Assembly (NCBI GenBank): GCA_036271855.1
Contig: DATAZV010000077.1
Location: 1 to 29,417, forward strand
Origin: JAQGMJ01 sp036271855
GTDB lineage: Bacteria > Pseudomonadota > Gammaproteobacteria > Burkholderiales > JAEUOS01
Direction of reading: 5' to 3'
Length of the DNA: 29,417 bases
A model generated the notes under the pieces. That model did not search any database. It was not told the DNA's origin and saw only the letters and a list, made by a program, of their open reading frames with translations. The translations under genes and the position numbers were made by a program. This document shows, piece by piece, positions 8,654 to 16,943 of this stretch. Each line of letters starts with the position of its first letter. Position 1 is the first letter of the stretch.

Positions 8654-9397
8654 ATGAACTACACCTTCAACTGGCGCATCTATTGGGAGACATCGCCGGA
8701 CGGCGTCCACACCTATTTCAGCTTGCTGATGTCGGGACTGGGCTGGACCCTGGCGACGGCGCTGACCGCATGGGTGATGGCGCTCATCCTCGGGGCGCTG
8801 GTCGGTACCGTGCGCACCATGCCGGTGAAGTGGGCGGTGGTGATCGGCAACGCCTACGTCGAGCTGTTTCGCAATATTCCGCTGCTGGTGCAGATGTTCC
8901 TGTGGTTTTTCGTCATGCCGGAACTGCTGCCCAAGGCGATGGGCACCTGGGTCAAGCAGTTGCCCAACGCCTCCTTCATCACCGCGGTGCTATGCCTGGG
9001 CTTTTTCACCTCGGCGCGGGTCGCCGAGCAGGTCCGCGCCGGCATCAACTCGCTGCCGCGCGGCCAGCGCATGGCGGCCACCGCGATGGGCCTGACCGAC
9101 CCGCAGGCCTACCGCTACGTGGTGCTGCCACAGGCGTTTCGCATCATCCTGCCCCCGCTCACTTCCGAATTCATCAATATCATCAAGAACAGCGCGGTGG
9201 CGCTGGTGATCAACCTGGTGGAGCTGACGCAGCAGGCGCGCTCGATGGCGGAGTTCTCCTTCAAGGTGTTCGAGGCGTTCGCCGCCGCCACCCTGATCTA
9301 CCTGCTGGTCAACGCGGTGGTGGTAGTGCTGATGCGCGCGATCGAAAAGAAGGTTGCCATCCCGGGTCTGATCGTCGCCAGCGCCGGCGGCCATTGA
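8654..9397 (+). CDS. gltJ: glutamate/aspartate ABC importer, permease 1
   Basis: A 247-residue inner-membrane permease of the HisM/GlnP family with about five membrane helices. FRNIPLLVQMFLWFFVMPELLP is the typical GltJ entry to the core, and the EAA loop (about residues 130-165, VRAGINSLPRGQRMAATAMGL) that docks the ATPase is complete. The start at ATG 8654 (NYTFNWRIYW) matches relatives and has AAGGGGGG about 8-14 nt upstream; an upstream in-frame ATG at 8597 would read through the leader after the hairpin and is less likely. It pairs with GltK to form the channel. Confidence 0.92.
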   Translation: MNYTFNWRIYWETSPDGVHTYFSLLMSGLGWTLATALTAWVMALILGALVGTVRTMPVKWAVVIGNAYVELFRNIPLLVQMFLWFFVMPELLPKAMGTWVKQLPNASFITAVLCLGFFTSARVAEQVRAGINSLPRGQRMAATAMGLTDPQAYRYVVLPQAFRIILPPLTSEFINIIKNSAVALVINLVELTQQARSMAEFSFKVFEAFAAATLIYLLVNAVVVVLMRAIEKKVAIPGLIVASAGGH

Positions 9398-9415
9398 CCT
9401 TCCGGGAAAGAGATC

Positions 9416-10108
9416 ATGTTCGCCAACTTCGATTTCGACGTCATCGCCCGTTCGTGGAAATACCTGTTTTTCGATGGCCTGGCCTTCACCCTCAAGCTCA
9501 CCGTGCTGGCGATGGTCGGCGGCATTTTCCTCGGCACCCTGCTGGCGATGGCGCGGCTGTCGTCGAAAAGGCTGATCGCCATGCCGGCGGCCACCTACGT
9601 CAACCTGATCCGCTCGGTGCCCCTGGTGCTGGTGATCTTCTGGTTCTATTTTCTCGGTCCGTATGTCGGCGCCTGGATCGTCGGCGCCAAGGATCCGGTG
9701 AAGGTGGGCGATTTCGCCTCGGCGCTGATCACCTTCGTGCTGTTCGAGGCAGCCTATTACTGCGAGATCATGCGTGCCGGCATCCAGTCGGTGCCGCGCG
9801 GCCAGGTATGGGCCGGCTATGCCCTGGGCCTGAACTACTGGCAGACCATGGGCAAAGTGGTGCTGCCGCAGGCCTTCCGCAACATGATTCCGGTGCTCCT
9901 GACCCAGACCATCGTGCTGTTCCAGGACGTCTCGCTGGTCTACGTGATCGGCCTGCCCGACTTTGTCGGCATCGCCGACAAGGTGGCGCACCGCGACGGC
10001 CGCCTGACCGAGATGTACCTGTTCGTCGCCTTGGTCTATTTCATCCTGTGCTACTCGCTCTCGCTGCTGGTGAAACAGCTGCAGCAGCGGGTGGCGGTCA
10101 TCCGCTGA
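9416..10108 (+). CDS. gltK: glutamate/aspartate ABC importer, permease 2
   Basis: A 230-residue inner-membrane permease of the HisM/GlnP family, with LTVLAMVGGIFLGTLLAMARL as an early helix, LIRSVPLVLVIFWFYFLGP, and an EAA loop near 120-150 (MRAGIQSVPRGQVWAGYALGL). GltK-specific features such as YVIGLPDFVG near residue 178 are present. A GGGAAAGAG sequence precedes ATG 9416 with good spacing, and the gap from gltJ is only 18 bp, so the two are one operon. Confidence 0.92.
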   Translation: MFANFDFDVIARSWKYLFFDGLAFTLKLTVLAMVGGIFLGTLLAMARLSSKRLIAMPAATYVNLIRSVPLVLVIFWFYFLGPYVGAWIVGAKDPVKVGDFASALITFVLFEAAYYCEIMRAGIQSVPRGQVWAGYALGLNYWQTMGKVVLPQAFRNMIPVLLTQTIVLFQDVSLVYVIGLPDFVGIADKVAHRDGRLTEMYLFVALVYFILCYSLSLLVKQLQQRVAVIR

Positions 10109-10121
10109 ACCGGGGAAGCTC

Positions 10122-10856
10122 ATGATCGATATCAAAAACGTCAGCAAATGGTACGGCTCTTTCCAGGTGCTTACCGATTGCTCCACCAGCATCAACAAAG
10201 GCGAAGTGGTGGTGGTGTGCGGCCCCTCGGGTTCGGGCAAGTCCACCCTGATCAAGACGGTCAATGGACTGGAGCCGTTCCAGAAGGGCGAGATCGCTGT
10301 CGACGGCGTCAGTGTCGGCGCCCCGAAGACCGACCTGCCCAAGCTGCGCTCGCGCATCGGCATGGTGTTCCAGAACTTCGAGCTGTTTCCGCACCTGACG
10401 GTGCGCGAAAACCTGACCCTGGCGCAGATCAAGGTGCTGGGGCGCAACGAGACCGACGCCACCGCCAAGGGCCTCAAGTACCTTGAACGCGTCGGCCTGA
10501 TCGCGCACAAGGACAAATTCCCCGGCCAGCTTTCCGGCGGCCAGCAGCAGCGGGTGGCGATCGCCCGTGCGCTGTCGATGGACCCGATCGCCATGCTGTT
10601 CGACGAACCGACCTCCGCACTGGACCCTGAAATGGTCGGCGAAGTGCTCGACGTGATGGTGCAGCTGGCCCAGGAAGGCATGACCATGATGGTGGTGACC
10701 CATGAAATGGGCTTCGCACGCAAGGTCTCGCATCGCGTGGTGTTCATGGACGCCGGCAAGATCCTGGAAGACTGCCCGAAGGAAGACTTCTTCGGCAAGC
10801 CGCAGGAACGCAGCGAGCGGGCGCGCTACTTCCTCGAAAAAATACTCCAGCACTGA
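10122..10856 (+). CDS. gltL: glutamate/aspartate ABC importer, ATPase
   Basis: A 244-residue ABC ATPase of the polar amino-acid uptake type. It shows Walker A GPSGSGKST (34-42), Q-loop VFQNFELFPH (Q84), signature LSGGQ (137-141), Walker B AMLFDE (157-162) and switch VVTHEMGFA. It energises GltJK from the cytoplasmic face. It begins 13 bp after gltK, with GGGGAAG upstream. No obvious terminator follows; the SulP gene comes about 170 bp later in the same direction. Confidence 0.94.
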   Translation: MIDIKNVSKWYGSFQVLTDCSTSINKGEVVVVCGPSGSGKSTLIKTVNGLEPFQKGEIAVDGVSVGAPKTDLPKLRSRIGMVFQNFELFPHLTVRENLTLAQIKVLGRNETDATAKGLKYLERVGLIAHKDKFPGQLSGGQQQRVAIARALSMDPIAMLFDEPTSALDPEMVGEVLDVMVQLAQEGMTMMVVTHEMGFARKVSHRVVFMDAGKILEDCPKEDFFGKPQERSERARYFLEKILQH

Positions 10857-11028
10857 GCGTCGTGCCGACATCCGCCGTGGCCCGGGGACCAGGCGTCGTC
10901 TCCTGTCCTCCCACCGCTGCGCGAGCAGAGCGGGCGCTGGCGGGCCTGACCATGGCGCGCAACGCCGAGGGAGCGCCATCGCCCTAGCCGCAGCGATTTC
11001 CGCGCCGTCTACCGGCGTCGCGCGCAGC

Positions 11029-13179
11029 GTGGTCAACGGCGTGGTGATCGCCGTGGTTTCGCTGGCATATTCGTTTTCGTTCGCAGCGCTGGTGTTTTCC
11101 GGGCCGCTGTCGTCCGGGCTGACCTACGGCATCAGCGCGGCGATGGTGGGCGCCGTGGTGATTGGCCTGTTGCTGGCATGGAAAAGCGCCTTTCCCTTCG
11201 CCATTGCCGGGCCGGAGAACAACGTGGTCGCGGTGCTCGCTGCCGCCGCCGCCCTGCTCGCCGCGCACCTGCCGGCCGACCTGTCGCCGCACGAATCGGT
11301 GGTCAATGCGATGTACCTGCTGGTGTCGGGCGGCGCGGTCATGGGCCTTACCCTGTACGTGCTCGGGGCGGCGCGCATGGGGCGCTGGATCCGCTACGTG
11401 CCCTACCCGGTGACCGGCGGCTTCATGGCCGGGGTGGGCTGGCTGATGGTGTCCGGCGGCCTGCAGATCGCCACCGACGAGCCGCTCACCTGGGCGGCGC
11501 TGGCCGACCCCGCGGCCGGGCAGTTTGCCTGGAAGGCGGCGGCCGCCCTGGCCTGGGCGGGAGCGCTGACGGCCGGGCTCAAGCGCTTCAAGCACCTGCT
11601 GGCGATGCCGGCGCTGCTGCTGGCCGGCATACTCACCGTGCTCGGCGTGCTGGCGCTGGCAGGCATTTCGCTGGAAGAGGCGCGCCACAGCGGCTGGCTG
11701 TACGGGCTGCCGGGCCGCTCCGTCTGGTGGCAGCCCTGGTCGGCGGCGGACTTCGCGCTGATCGACGCCGGCGCGCTCGCCGACCGCCTGGGCGACCTGG
11801 TGACGGTGGCGCTGGTCAGCACCCTGACCATCCTGATGAACTCGACCGCGCTGGAGATCGAGTCGCAGAGCGACATCGACCTGGACCGCGAACTGCGCAT
11901 GCACGGCGCCACGCTGCTTGTCAACGCGGCTTGCGGCGGCATGCCGGGCAATGTGGGCTTGAGCCGCAGCCTGCTCAACTTCCGCCTGGGATCGACCTCG
12001 CGCGCCGGCGGGCTGGCGATGGCGGCGGTCTCGCTGGGCCTGATGTTCGCCGGTCCGGCCATCATCTCCTTCATCCCGCGCCTGCTGCTGGGCGGGCTGA
12101 TCATCTCGATGGGCGGCGTGACGCTGTGGAACTGGCTGGTGAGCGCGCGCAAGACCTGCTCCTGGCCCGAGTACCTGACCATCCTCCTGATCGCTCTGGT
12201 AGTGATCGTGTGGGGCTTTGTCACCGGCGTGCTCACCGGGGTGATGGCCTCCTGCCTGATTTTTGCGGTCAACTACGGGCGGGTCAGCGTGGTCAAGCAC
12301 CACCTCAACGCCGCCATCTACAGCAGCAGCCGGGTGCGCGCTTCCGCGCAGGGCAGCTACCTGAAGAGCGCGGGCGACGCGATCCGCGTGTTCGTGCTGC
12401 AGGGTTTCATTTTTTTTGGTACCGCCGACCGGCTCTACCGCATCCTGCTGGAACAGCTGCTCGACACCACGCGCCCGGTCGAGTTCATGATCCTCGACTT
12501 CCGTTTCGTCCACGGCATCGACTCCTCGGCGCTGTCAAGCTTTCGCAAGATCCACGCTGCGGCCGCCGCGCAAGGCGTCACCCTGGTGATCACCGGCGCC
12601 AACGCGGCGCTGGCGGCCGACCTGGCCTCGCTGGCACGGCGCGGCTGGAGCGAGGCGCGCTACGCCAACCTCGACGCCGGGCTGGAATGGTGCGAGTCCG
12701 AACTGCTGCGCCGCCACGGGCCGGACCAGCACACCATCACGCCGGACGTGACCGCCTGGCTGGCGCGCGAGTTCGGCACGCGCGAGGCGGCACAGCAGTT
12801 TTTGCAATACGTCACGCGCATCGAAGTGCCTGCCGACGAGTACCTGTGCCGGCAAGGCGAGGCCGCCGATGCGATGTTCTTTGTCGATGAAGGCGAAGTG
12901 TCGGTGGAGCGCGCTGCCAGCGACGGCCAGACAATGCGCCTGCGCACCCTGGGGCGGCACACCATGATCGGCGAGATGGGCCTGTACCGCAGCGAACTGC
13001 GCGCCGCCTCGGTGGTTGCGCAGCACTTCAGCGTGGTCTACGTACTGACCCGCGAGGCGCTCGAGCGCATGCGCGCCGAATCTCCCACTCTGGCCGAGGC
13101 GCTGTGCGTGGCCCTGATTCGCGTGATGTCGGAGCGCCTGGCCTTTGCCAATACCCTGAACTCGACCTTGCAGGCCTAG
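11029..13179 (+). CDS. SulP (SLC26) anion transporter with STAS and cyclic-nucleotide-binding domains
   Basis: A protein of about 716 residues from GTG 11029. It has a SulP membrane domain of 10-14 helices (about 1-420), a STAS domain (about 450-545, with IDSSAL at the phospho-acceptor-like site) and a C-terminal cyclic-nucleotide-binding domain (about 590-710, GEMGLYRSELRAAS with the phosphate-contacting Arg kept). SulP proteins move sulfate, bicarbonate, dicarboxylates or other anions; SulP-STAS-cNMP fusions are known, mostly of unknown substrate. The start is unclear. GTG 11029 is the first standard start after gltL but leaves almost nothing before helix 1. An ideal GAGGGAG at 10967-10973 sits before an in-frame ATC (10978), and an ATG at 10952 is in another frame that stops at once. 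The last four bases (CTAG) are shared with the convergent deacylase gene. Confidence 0.85.
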   Translation: MVNGVVIAVVSLAYSFSFAALVFSGPLSSGLTYGISAAMVGAVVIGLLLAWKSAFPFAIAGPENNVVAVLAAAAALLAAHLPADLSPHESVVNAMYLLVSGGAVMGLTLYVLGAARMGRWIRYVPYPVTGGFMAGVGWLMVSGGLQIATDEPLTWAALADPAAGQFAWKAAAALAWAGALTAGLKRFKHLLAMPALLLAGILTVLGVLALAGISLEEARHSGWLYGLPGRSVWWQPWSAADFALIDAGALADRLGDLVTVALVSTLTILMNSTALEIESQSDIDLDRELRMHGATLLVNAACGGMPGNVGLSRSLLNFRLGSTSRAGGLAMAAVSLGLMFAGPAIISFIPRLLLGGLIISMGGVTLWNWLVSARKTCSWPEYLTILLIALVVIVWGFVTGVLTGVMASCLIFAVNYGRVSVVKHHLNAAIYSSSRVRASAQGSYLKSAGDAIRVFVLQGFIFFGTADRLYRILLEQLLDTTRPVEFMILDFRFVHGIDSSALSSFRKIHAAAAAQGVTLVITGANAALAADLASLARRGWSEARYANLDAGLEWCESELLRRHGPDQHTITPDVTAWLAREFGTREAAQQFLQYVTRIEVPADEYLCRQGEAADAMFFVDEGEVSVERAASDGQTMRLRTLGRHTMIGEMGLYRSELRAASVVAQHFSVVYVLTREALERMRAESPTLAEALCVALIRVMSERLAFANTLNSTLQA

Positions 13180-14615
13180 GCGCCGCCGCGCAACACCTTG
13201 CCGGTGCGGGCACCGGTGGCCTTGCCGCCGCGCCACGCTGGCACCCCACCCACGATCACCGTATCGATGCCGCGCGCCTGCGCGGTCGGCTCGGTGAAGG
13301 TGGCGGCATCGCCGATGGTGGCGGCGTCAAATATTGTAACGTCCGCAAAACAGCCTTCGGCCAGGCGCCCGCGGTCCTTCAGGCCGAATTTCTGCGCCGT
13401 CAACCCGGTCATTTTGTACACCGCCGTCTCCAGCGGAAACAGGCCGACGTCGCGGCTGTAGTGCCCGAGCACGCGCGGAAAAGTGCCCCACAGCCGCGGA
13501 TGCGGCTTCACATCGTGCGGCAGGCCGTCCGAACCCACCATCGTGTCCTCGAACTTGAGGATGCGCTGCACGTCGGCTTCGTCCATTGAAAAGTAGATGC
13601 CGCCGGCCGGGCGCAGGCGCGCCACCGCTTCTTCCTGGCTCACGCCCATTTCGCGCGCCACGTCGACCAGGTCGCGGCCGGTGTATTGCGGCAGCGGCTT
13701 GGACCAGGTGACGATGATGCGCGAAGCCGAGTCGATGCGGTCGGCGCGCAGCATGGTCGAGGAGGCGACGTAGGGGTAGCAGTCGATGCACACCTGCTGG
13801 GTGGCCTGCGCCTTTTGCAGCAGCGCCAGGGTTTCCACCGAGCGGCCGAAGTTCGGCGTGCCCACCACCTTGTGATGCGAAATGATCACCGGCACCCCGG
13901 CTTCGCGGCCGATGCGAAAGGCTTCCTCCATCGCCGGGATGATCTCCTCGTCCTCATGGCGCATGTGGGTGACGTAGCGCCCACCGTGGCGCGCCAGCGG
14001 CCTGGCCACGGCGATGATTTCCTCGGTGCTGGAAGCCGCGGCGGGCGGATAGTAGGCGCCAGTCGACAGGCCGATCGCCCCCGCCGCCATCGCCTCCTCA
14101 CTCAGTTCGGCCATGCGCGCCGCCTCGGCCGGGGTGGCGGCGCGGTCCAGCTGGTCCATCACCGCCACGCGCAAGGTCGTATGCCCGACCAGGAAGGCGG
14201 CATTGATCGCCGCCGGCACCGCGTCCCGCGCTTGCATGAACTCGGCGAAGTTCTTGAAATGATAGGCGTTGCCGTCGTCGATCAGGTCCAGCGGTGAAGG
14301 CGGGCTGGCGTGCACCAGCGGCGCCAGGCTGATGCCGCAATTGCCGGCGATTACGGTAGTCACGCCCTGGCTGAGCTTGGGCGTCATCTCGGGCGCCAGC
14401 GTCAGCAGGCGGTCATCGTGGGTGTGCGAGTCGATGAAACCGGGCGCCACGATCTTGCCGCTGGCGTCGATCTCGCTGTCCGCGCGCGCACCGTCGAGCT
14501 TGCCGAGTCGGGCGATGCGCCCGTCCTTGATAGCGAGGTCGCCCGCGTAGCGCGGCGTGCGCACGCCGTCGATCAGGGTGCCGTTGCGGATGATCAGGTC
14601 GTAGTGTTCGGACAT
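13176..14615 (-). CDS. N-acyl-D-amino-acid deacylase (D-aminoacylase) family amidohydrolase
   Basis: A 479-residue zinc amidohydrolase of the D-aminoacylase family. The metal-site motif GFIDSHTHDD (H64, H66), the cysteine ligand in GNCGIS (C93), IISHHKVVG, and SDGLPHDVKPHPRLWGTFPRVLGHY near 370-395 are all diagnostic. Family enzymes release D-amino acids from N-acyl forms in the cytosol; D-Glu- and D-Asp-specific types exist. AGGAAG upstream supports ATG 14615. It is the last gene of the minus-strand train, 19 bp after the small orphan. Its product class links it to the D-amino-acid genes at 2.9-7.4 kb, although it is transcribed with the carboxylate cluster. The substrate is not determined. 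Confidence 0.9.
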   Translation of the reverse strand: MSEHYDLIIRNGTLIDGVRTPRYAGDLAIKDGRIARLGKLDGARADSEIDASGKIVAPGFIDSHTHDDRLLTLAPEMTPKLSQGVTTVIAGNCGISLAPLVHASPPSPLDLIDDGNAYHFKNFAEFMQARDAVPAAINAAFLVGHTTLRVAVMDQLDRAATPAEAARMAELSEEAMAAGAIGLSTGAYYPPAAASSTEEIIAVARPLARHGGRYVTHMRHEDEEIIPAMEEAFRIGREAGVPVIISHHKVVGTPNFGRSVETLALLQKAQATQQVCIDCYPYVASSTMLRADRIDSASRIIVTWSKPLPQYTGRDLVDVAREMGVSQEEAVARLRPAGGIYFSMDEADVQRILKFEDTMVGSDGLPHDVKPHPRLWGTFPRVLGHYSRDVGLFPLETAVYKMTGLTAQKFGLKDRGRLAEGCFADVTIFDAATIGDAATFTEPTAQARGIDTVIVGGVPAWRGGKATGARTGKVLRGGA

Positions 14616-14634
14616 GAGGCTTCCTGGAAAATGG

Positions 14635-14976
14635 CTATAACTTGAGATGACCTGGAGGTACTTGTCTGGCCATTTGTTCTACGATTACGGATAGCGACTG
14701 CCATTCCTCGGTGGATTCGAATTTCGTCTGCGTTACATATTCGCGCATCAAGCGGACGAAAAAAAGGAGTGGCTTGCTATCCCAATCGCGGATCTCAACG
14801 CCGGCAACTTCTTGACCCTCAAATTCTTTTTGGACAATCTCATAAAGCGAAATATCGTTGGGGTCGAATTCCTTTGGCCAATCGTCGCCACATTTTTCCA
14901 AAACCTCTTTGAGACGTTTGATTTCTTCTGACAAGGCCAATAGGGCGTGTCGAATCAGGACCGACGGGAGATACAT
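14635..14976 (-). CDS. small protein of unknown function, low-GC orphan
   Basis: A predicted 113-residue soluble protein that I do not recognise. It is acidic and mostly helical in appearance, with an N-terminal amphipathic stretch (LSEEIKRLKEVLEK, about 16-29) that could form a short coiled coil. There is no signal peptide or membrane helix. The start ATG 14976 has GGAG 5 nt upstream, inside the end of the preceding Bug gene, so translation is likely coupled. A longer reading to 15021 would overlap the Bug gene and is unlikely. Base composition is clearly lower in G+C than every neighbour, with many AAA, TTT and ATT codons, which suggests later acquisition. It separates a transporter gene from the deacylase gene. 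Size and composition are reminiscent of immunity-type proteins, but that is only an impression. Confidence 0.7.
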   Translation of the reverse strand: MYLPSVLIRHALLALSEEIKRLKEVLEKCGDDWPKEFDPNDISLYEIVQKEFEGQEVAGVEIRDWDSKPLLFFVRLMREYVTQTKFESTEEWQSLSVIVEQMARQVPPGHLKL

Positions 14977-14978
14977 TT

Positions 14979-15944
14979 TTACTCCATCTTCGCCCCGGAG
15001 CGCTTGATCACCGCCTGCCACTTCGGCATTTCGCTGTGCACATAGGTGGTGAACTCAGCCGGCGTGCCGCCGGTGGGCTCGAAGCCCATGTTGAAGTAGG
15101 CGGTCTTGAGCACCTCGGTCTTCAGCGCCTTGTTCACCTCGGCATTCAGGCGCGCGGCGATGTCCGGCGGCAGCCCGGCGGGCGCGACCACGCCGCCCCA
15201 GGCCAGGGTCTCGTAACCGGGCACGGTTTCGGCGATGGTCGGGGTGTCGGGAAACGAGGGCGAGCGCCGCGAACCGGAGACCCCCAGGCCGCGCAGCTTG
15301 CCTGACTTGACGAAGGAGCCGACCGAAGAAAGATTGTCGAACATCAGGTCGGCCTGGCCGCCAATCAGGTCGGTGATGGCCGCGGCGCTGCCCTTGTAGG
15401 GCACGTGCAGCATGTAGGTACCGGTCATCGACTTGAACAGCTCGCCGCCGAGGTGGCCGGTGTTGCCGGCGCCGCCCGAGGCCATCACCAGTTTGCCGGG
15501 TTTTGCCTTGGCCAGTGCGATCAGTTCCTTGACGCTGTGTGCCGGCAGGTTGTTGTTCACCGCCAGCATGTTCTGCACCGCGCCCAGCATGACGATCATG
15601 GTGAAGTCGCGATCGGGGTCGTAGAGCATGTGCGCGATCATGAAGCGGTTGGTGGTGAGGGTGCCGATGTTGCCGTAGCCGATGGTGTAGCCGTCCGGCG
15701 CCGATTGCGCGATGGCCTGGCTGCCGATCGAGCCGGAGGCGCCGCCGCGATTGTCGATGACGATCGAAGTATTCATCGCGCGGCCCAGTTCCTGGCCCAA
15801 GGCGCGGCAGATGTTGTCGGGCGAGGAGCCCGGCGCGTAAGGCACGATCATGCGTATCGGATGATCGGGGTAGGCGGCCAGCGCGGCGCCGGAAATGGTG
15901 AGACCAGCCGCGGCGGCGTGGACAAGCAGGCGAAGCGAACGCAT
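14979..15944 (-). CDS. Bug-family (TctC-like) periplasmic binding protein, second copy
   Basis: A 321-residue tripartite tricarboxylate transporter receptor. A signal peptide (MRSLRLLVHAAAAGLTISGAALA) is followed by YPDHPIRMIVPYAPGSSPDN, and then IVIDNRGGASGSIGSQAIAQSAPDGYT, both standard Bug signatures lining the carboxylate pocket. AGGAG upstream supports ATG 15944; the frame is open further upstream to 15998 but that segment lacks a signal-peptide pattern. No membrane components lie next to it; the nearest TctAB pair is 7-9 kb upstream in the same gene train, which has its own Bug protein. It could therefore share that TctAB, or sense rather than transport. The ligand is unknown. Confidence 0.9.
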   Translation of the reverse strand: MRSLRLLVHAAAAGLTISGAALAAYPDHPIRMIVPYAPGSSPDNICRALGQELGRAMNTSIVIDNRGGASGSIGSQAIAQSAPDGYTIGYGNIGTLTTNRFMIAHMLYDPDRDFTMIVMLGAVQNMLAVNNNLPAHSVKELIALAKAKPGKLVMASGGAGNTGHLGGELFKSMTGTYMLHVPYKGSAAAITDLIGGQADLMFDNLSSVGSFVKSGKLRGLGVSGSRRSPSFPDTPTIAETVPGYETLAWGGVVAPAGLPPDIAARLNAEVNKALKTEVLKTAYFNMGFEPTGGTPAEFTTYVHSEMPKWQAVIKRSGAKME

Positions 15945-15961
15945 CGAACACTCCTGAGTGG

Positions 15962-15986
15962 GGAACAAGCGGGTGAAGCTCGTTCC
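15962..15986 (-). promoter_or_regulatory. stem-loop in the leader of the second Bug gene
   Basis: On the minus strand GGAACGAGC pairs with GCTTGTTCC (one G-T wobble) around a 7-nt loop, ending about 17 bp before the start codon. There is no U-tract, so an mRNA-processing or stability element inside the 125-bp gap is more likely than a terminator. Confidence 0.35.
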
Positions 15987-16069
15987 GTGCCAGACCATGC
16001 GCGCCAGTCTGGCCGAAGTGCCGGTTCAGGTCAACTGCCGGGCCGCTTGCTGCGCTTGCGGCGCGGTGC

Positions 16070-16933
16070 TCAAACCACGCTCTTGTGGCGCTCGATCACC
16101 GTATCCAGCACTTCCTCGCCGGGCTTGGCCCACCAGTGGTCGGAGAAGATTTCCACCTCACAAAAGCCGGCGAAACCGGTGTCTTCGACCCAGTTGCGGA
16201 TTTTTTTCAGCTCGATCACGCCGTCGCCCATCATGCCGCGGTCGTTCAGCAGGTCGCGCGTCGGCGTCAGCCAGTCGCAGACGTGGTAGGCCAGCAGGCG
16301 CTTGACGCCGGCGCGGTCGATCTGCTCGCGCAGCTTCGGGTCCCACCACACGTGGTAGAGGTCGCAGGCCACGCCGAGCATGCCGCTGCGACCGGGGTCG
16401 AGCTCGTCGCAAAGATCGAGCGCCTGCTCCAGGGTGTTGATGCAGGCGCGGTCGGCCGCCTGCATCGGGTGCAGGGGTTCGATCGCCAGCGGCATGCCGA
16501 CCTGTTTCGCGTACTCGAGCGAGGCGGCGATGCCGTCACGCACCTCGCCGCGCGCGCGGCCCAGGTCCTTGTAGGCCGCCTTGCCGTCGAGCGCGCCGGG
16601 CAGGGCGCCGACCACCAGCACCAGGCAGGGCGCGTTCACCGTCTTCGCTTCGTCGATCGCCTTGCGGTTGTCAGCCAGTGCGGCTTCCAGCCCGGCCTTG
16701 TCGGCCGCCGGAAAAAAGCCGCCCCGGCAATAGCCGGAAAGGCCGATGCCAGTGTCGCGCAACTGCTTTGCCACCTGCTGCAGCCCCACCGCCGCCACCT
16801 GGTCGCGCCAGGGCGAAATCGCGCGTATGCCGCGCCTGGCGCACTCGTCGATGATGCGGTCGAGCTTCCACTGCTTGCGCACGGTGGCGGTGTTGAGCGA
16901 AAGCTGCTCGTGGGAATGGGAAAAGTCGCGCAT
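16070..16933 (-). CDS. sugar phosphate isomerase/epimerase-type TIM barrel
   Basis: A 287-residue xylose-isomerase-like TIM barrel (AP endonuclease family 2 fold). Metal-site residues typical of the fold can be seen as glutamate in LAIEPLHPM, aspartate/histidine in GVACDLYHVWWD, histidine in LLAYHVCDW and glutamate in GFCEVEIFSD. Such proteins isomerise or epimerise sugars, or act as lyases/hydratases on 3-keto sugars. It starts 10 bp after the DUF993-type gene, with AAGG just upstream of ATG 16933. Gfo/Idh/MocA enzyme, DUF993 protein and this isomerase form a compact trio, implying consecutive steps on one sugar-like compound. The exact reaction is unknown. Confidence 0.85.
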   Translation of the reverse strand: MRDFSHSHEQLSLNTATVRKQWKLDRIIDECARRGIRAISPWRDQVAAVGLQQVAKQLRDTGIGLSGYCRGGFFPAADKAGLEAALADNRKAIDEAKTVNAPCLVLVVGALPGALDGKAAYKDLGRARGEVRDGIAASLEYAKQVGMPLAIEPLHPMQAADRACINTLEQALDLCDELDPGRSGMLGVACDLYHVWWDPKLREQIDRAGVKRLLAYHVCDWLTPTRDLLNDRGMMGDGVIELKKIRNWVEDTGFAGFCEVEIFSDHWWAKPGEEVLDTVIERHKSVV

Positions 16934-16943
16934 GGCCTTGCGT

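Noticed and set aside
8990..10798. Minus-strand open frame of 602 codons opposite gltJ, gltK and gltL
   Set aside because: It runs across three well-supported genes and their gaps and has low-complexity composition; a typical high-GC shadow frame.
11178..12890. Plus-strand second frame of 570 codons inside the SulP gene, and a 509-codon minus-strand frame nearby
   Set aside because: Both are Arg/Gly/Ala-rich shadows without motifs; the SulP, STAS and cNMP motifs lie in the chosen frame.
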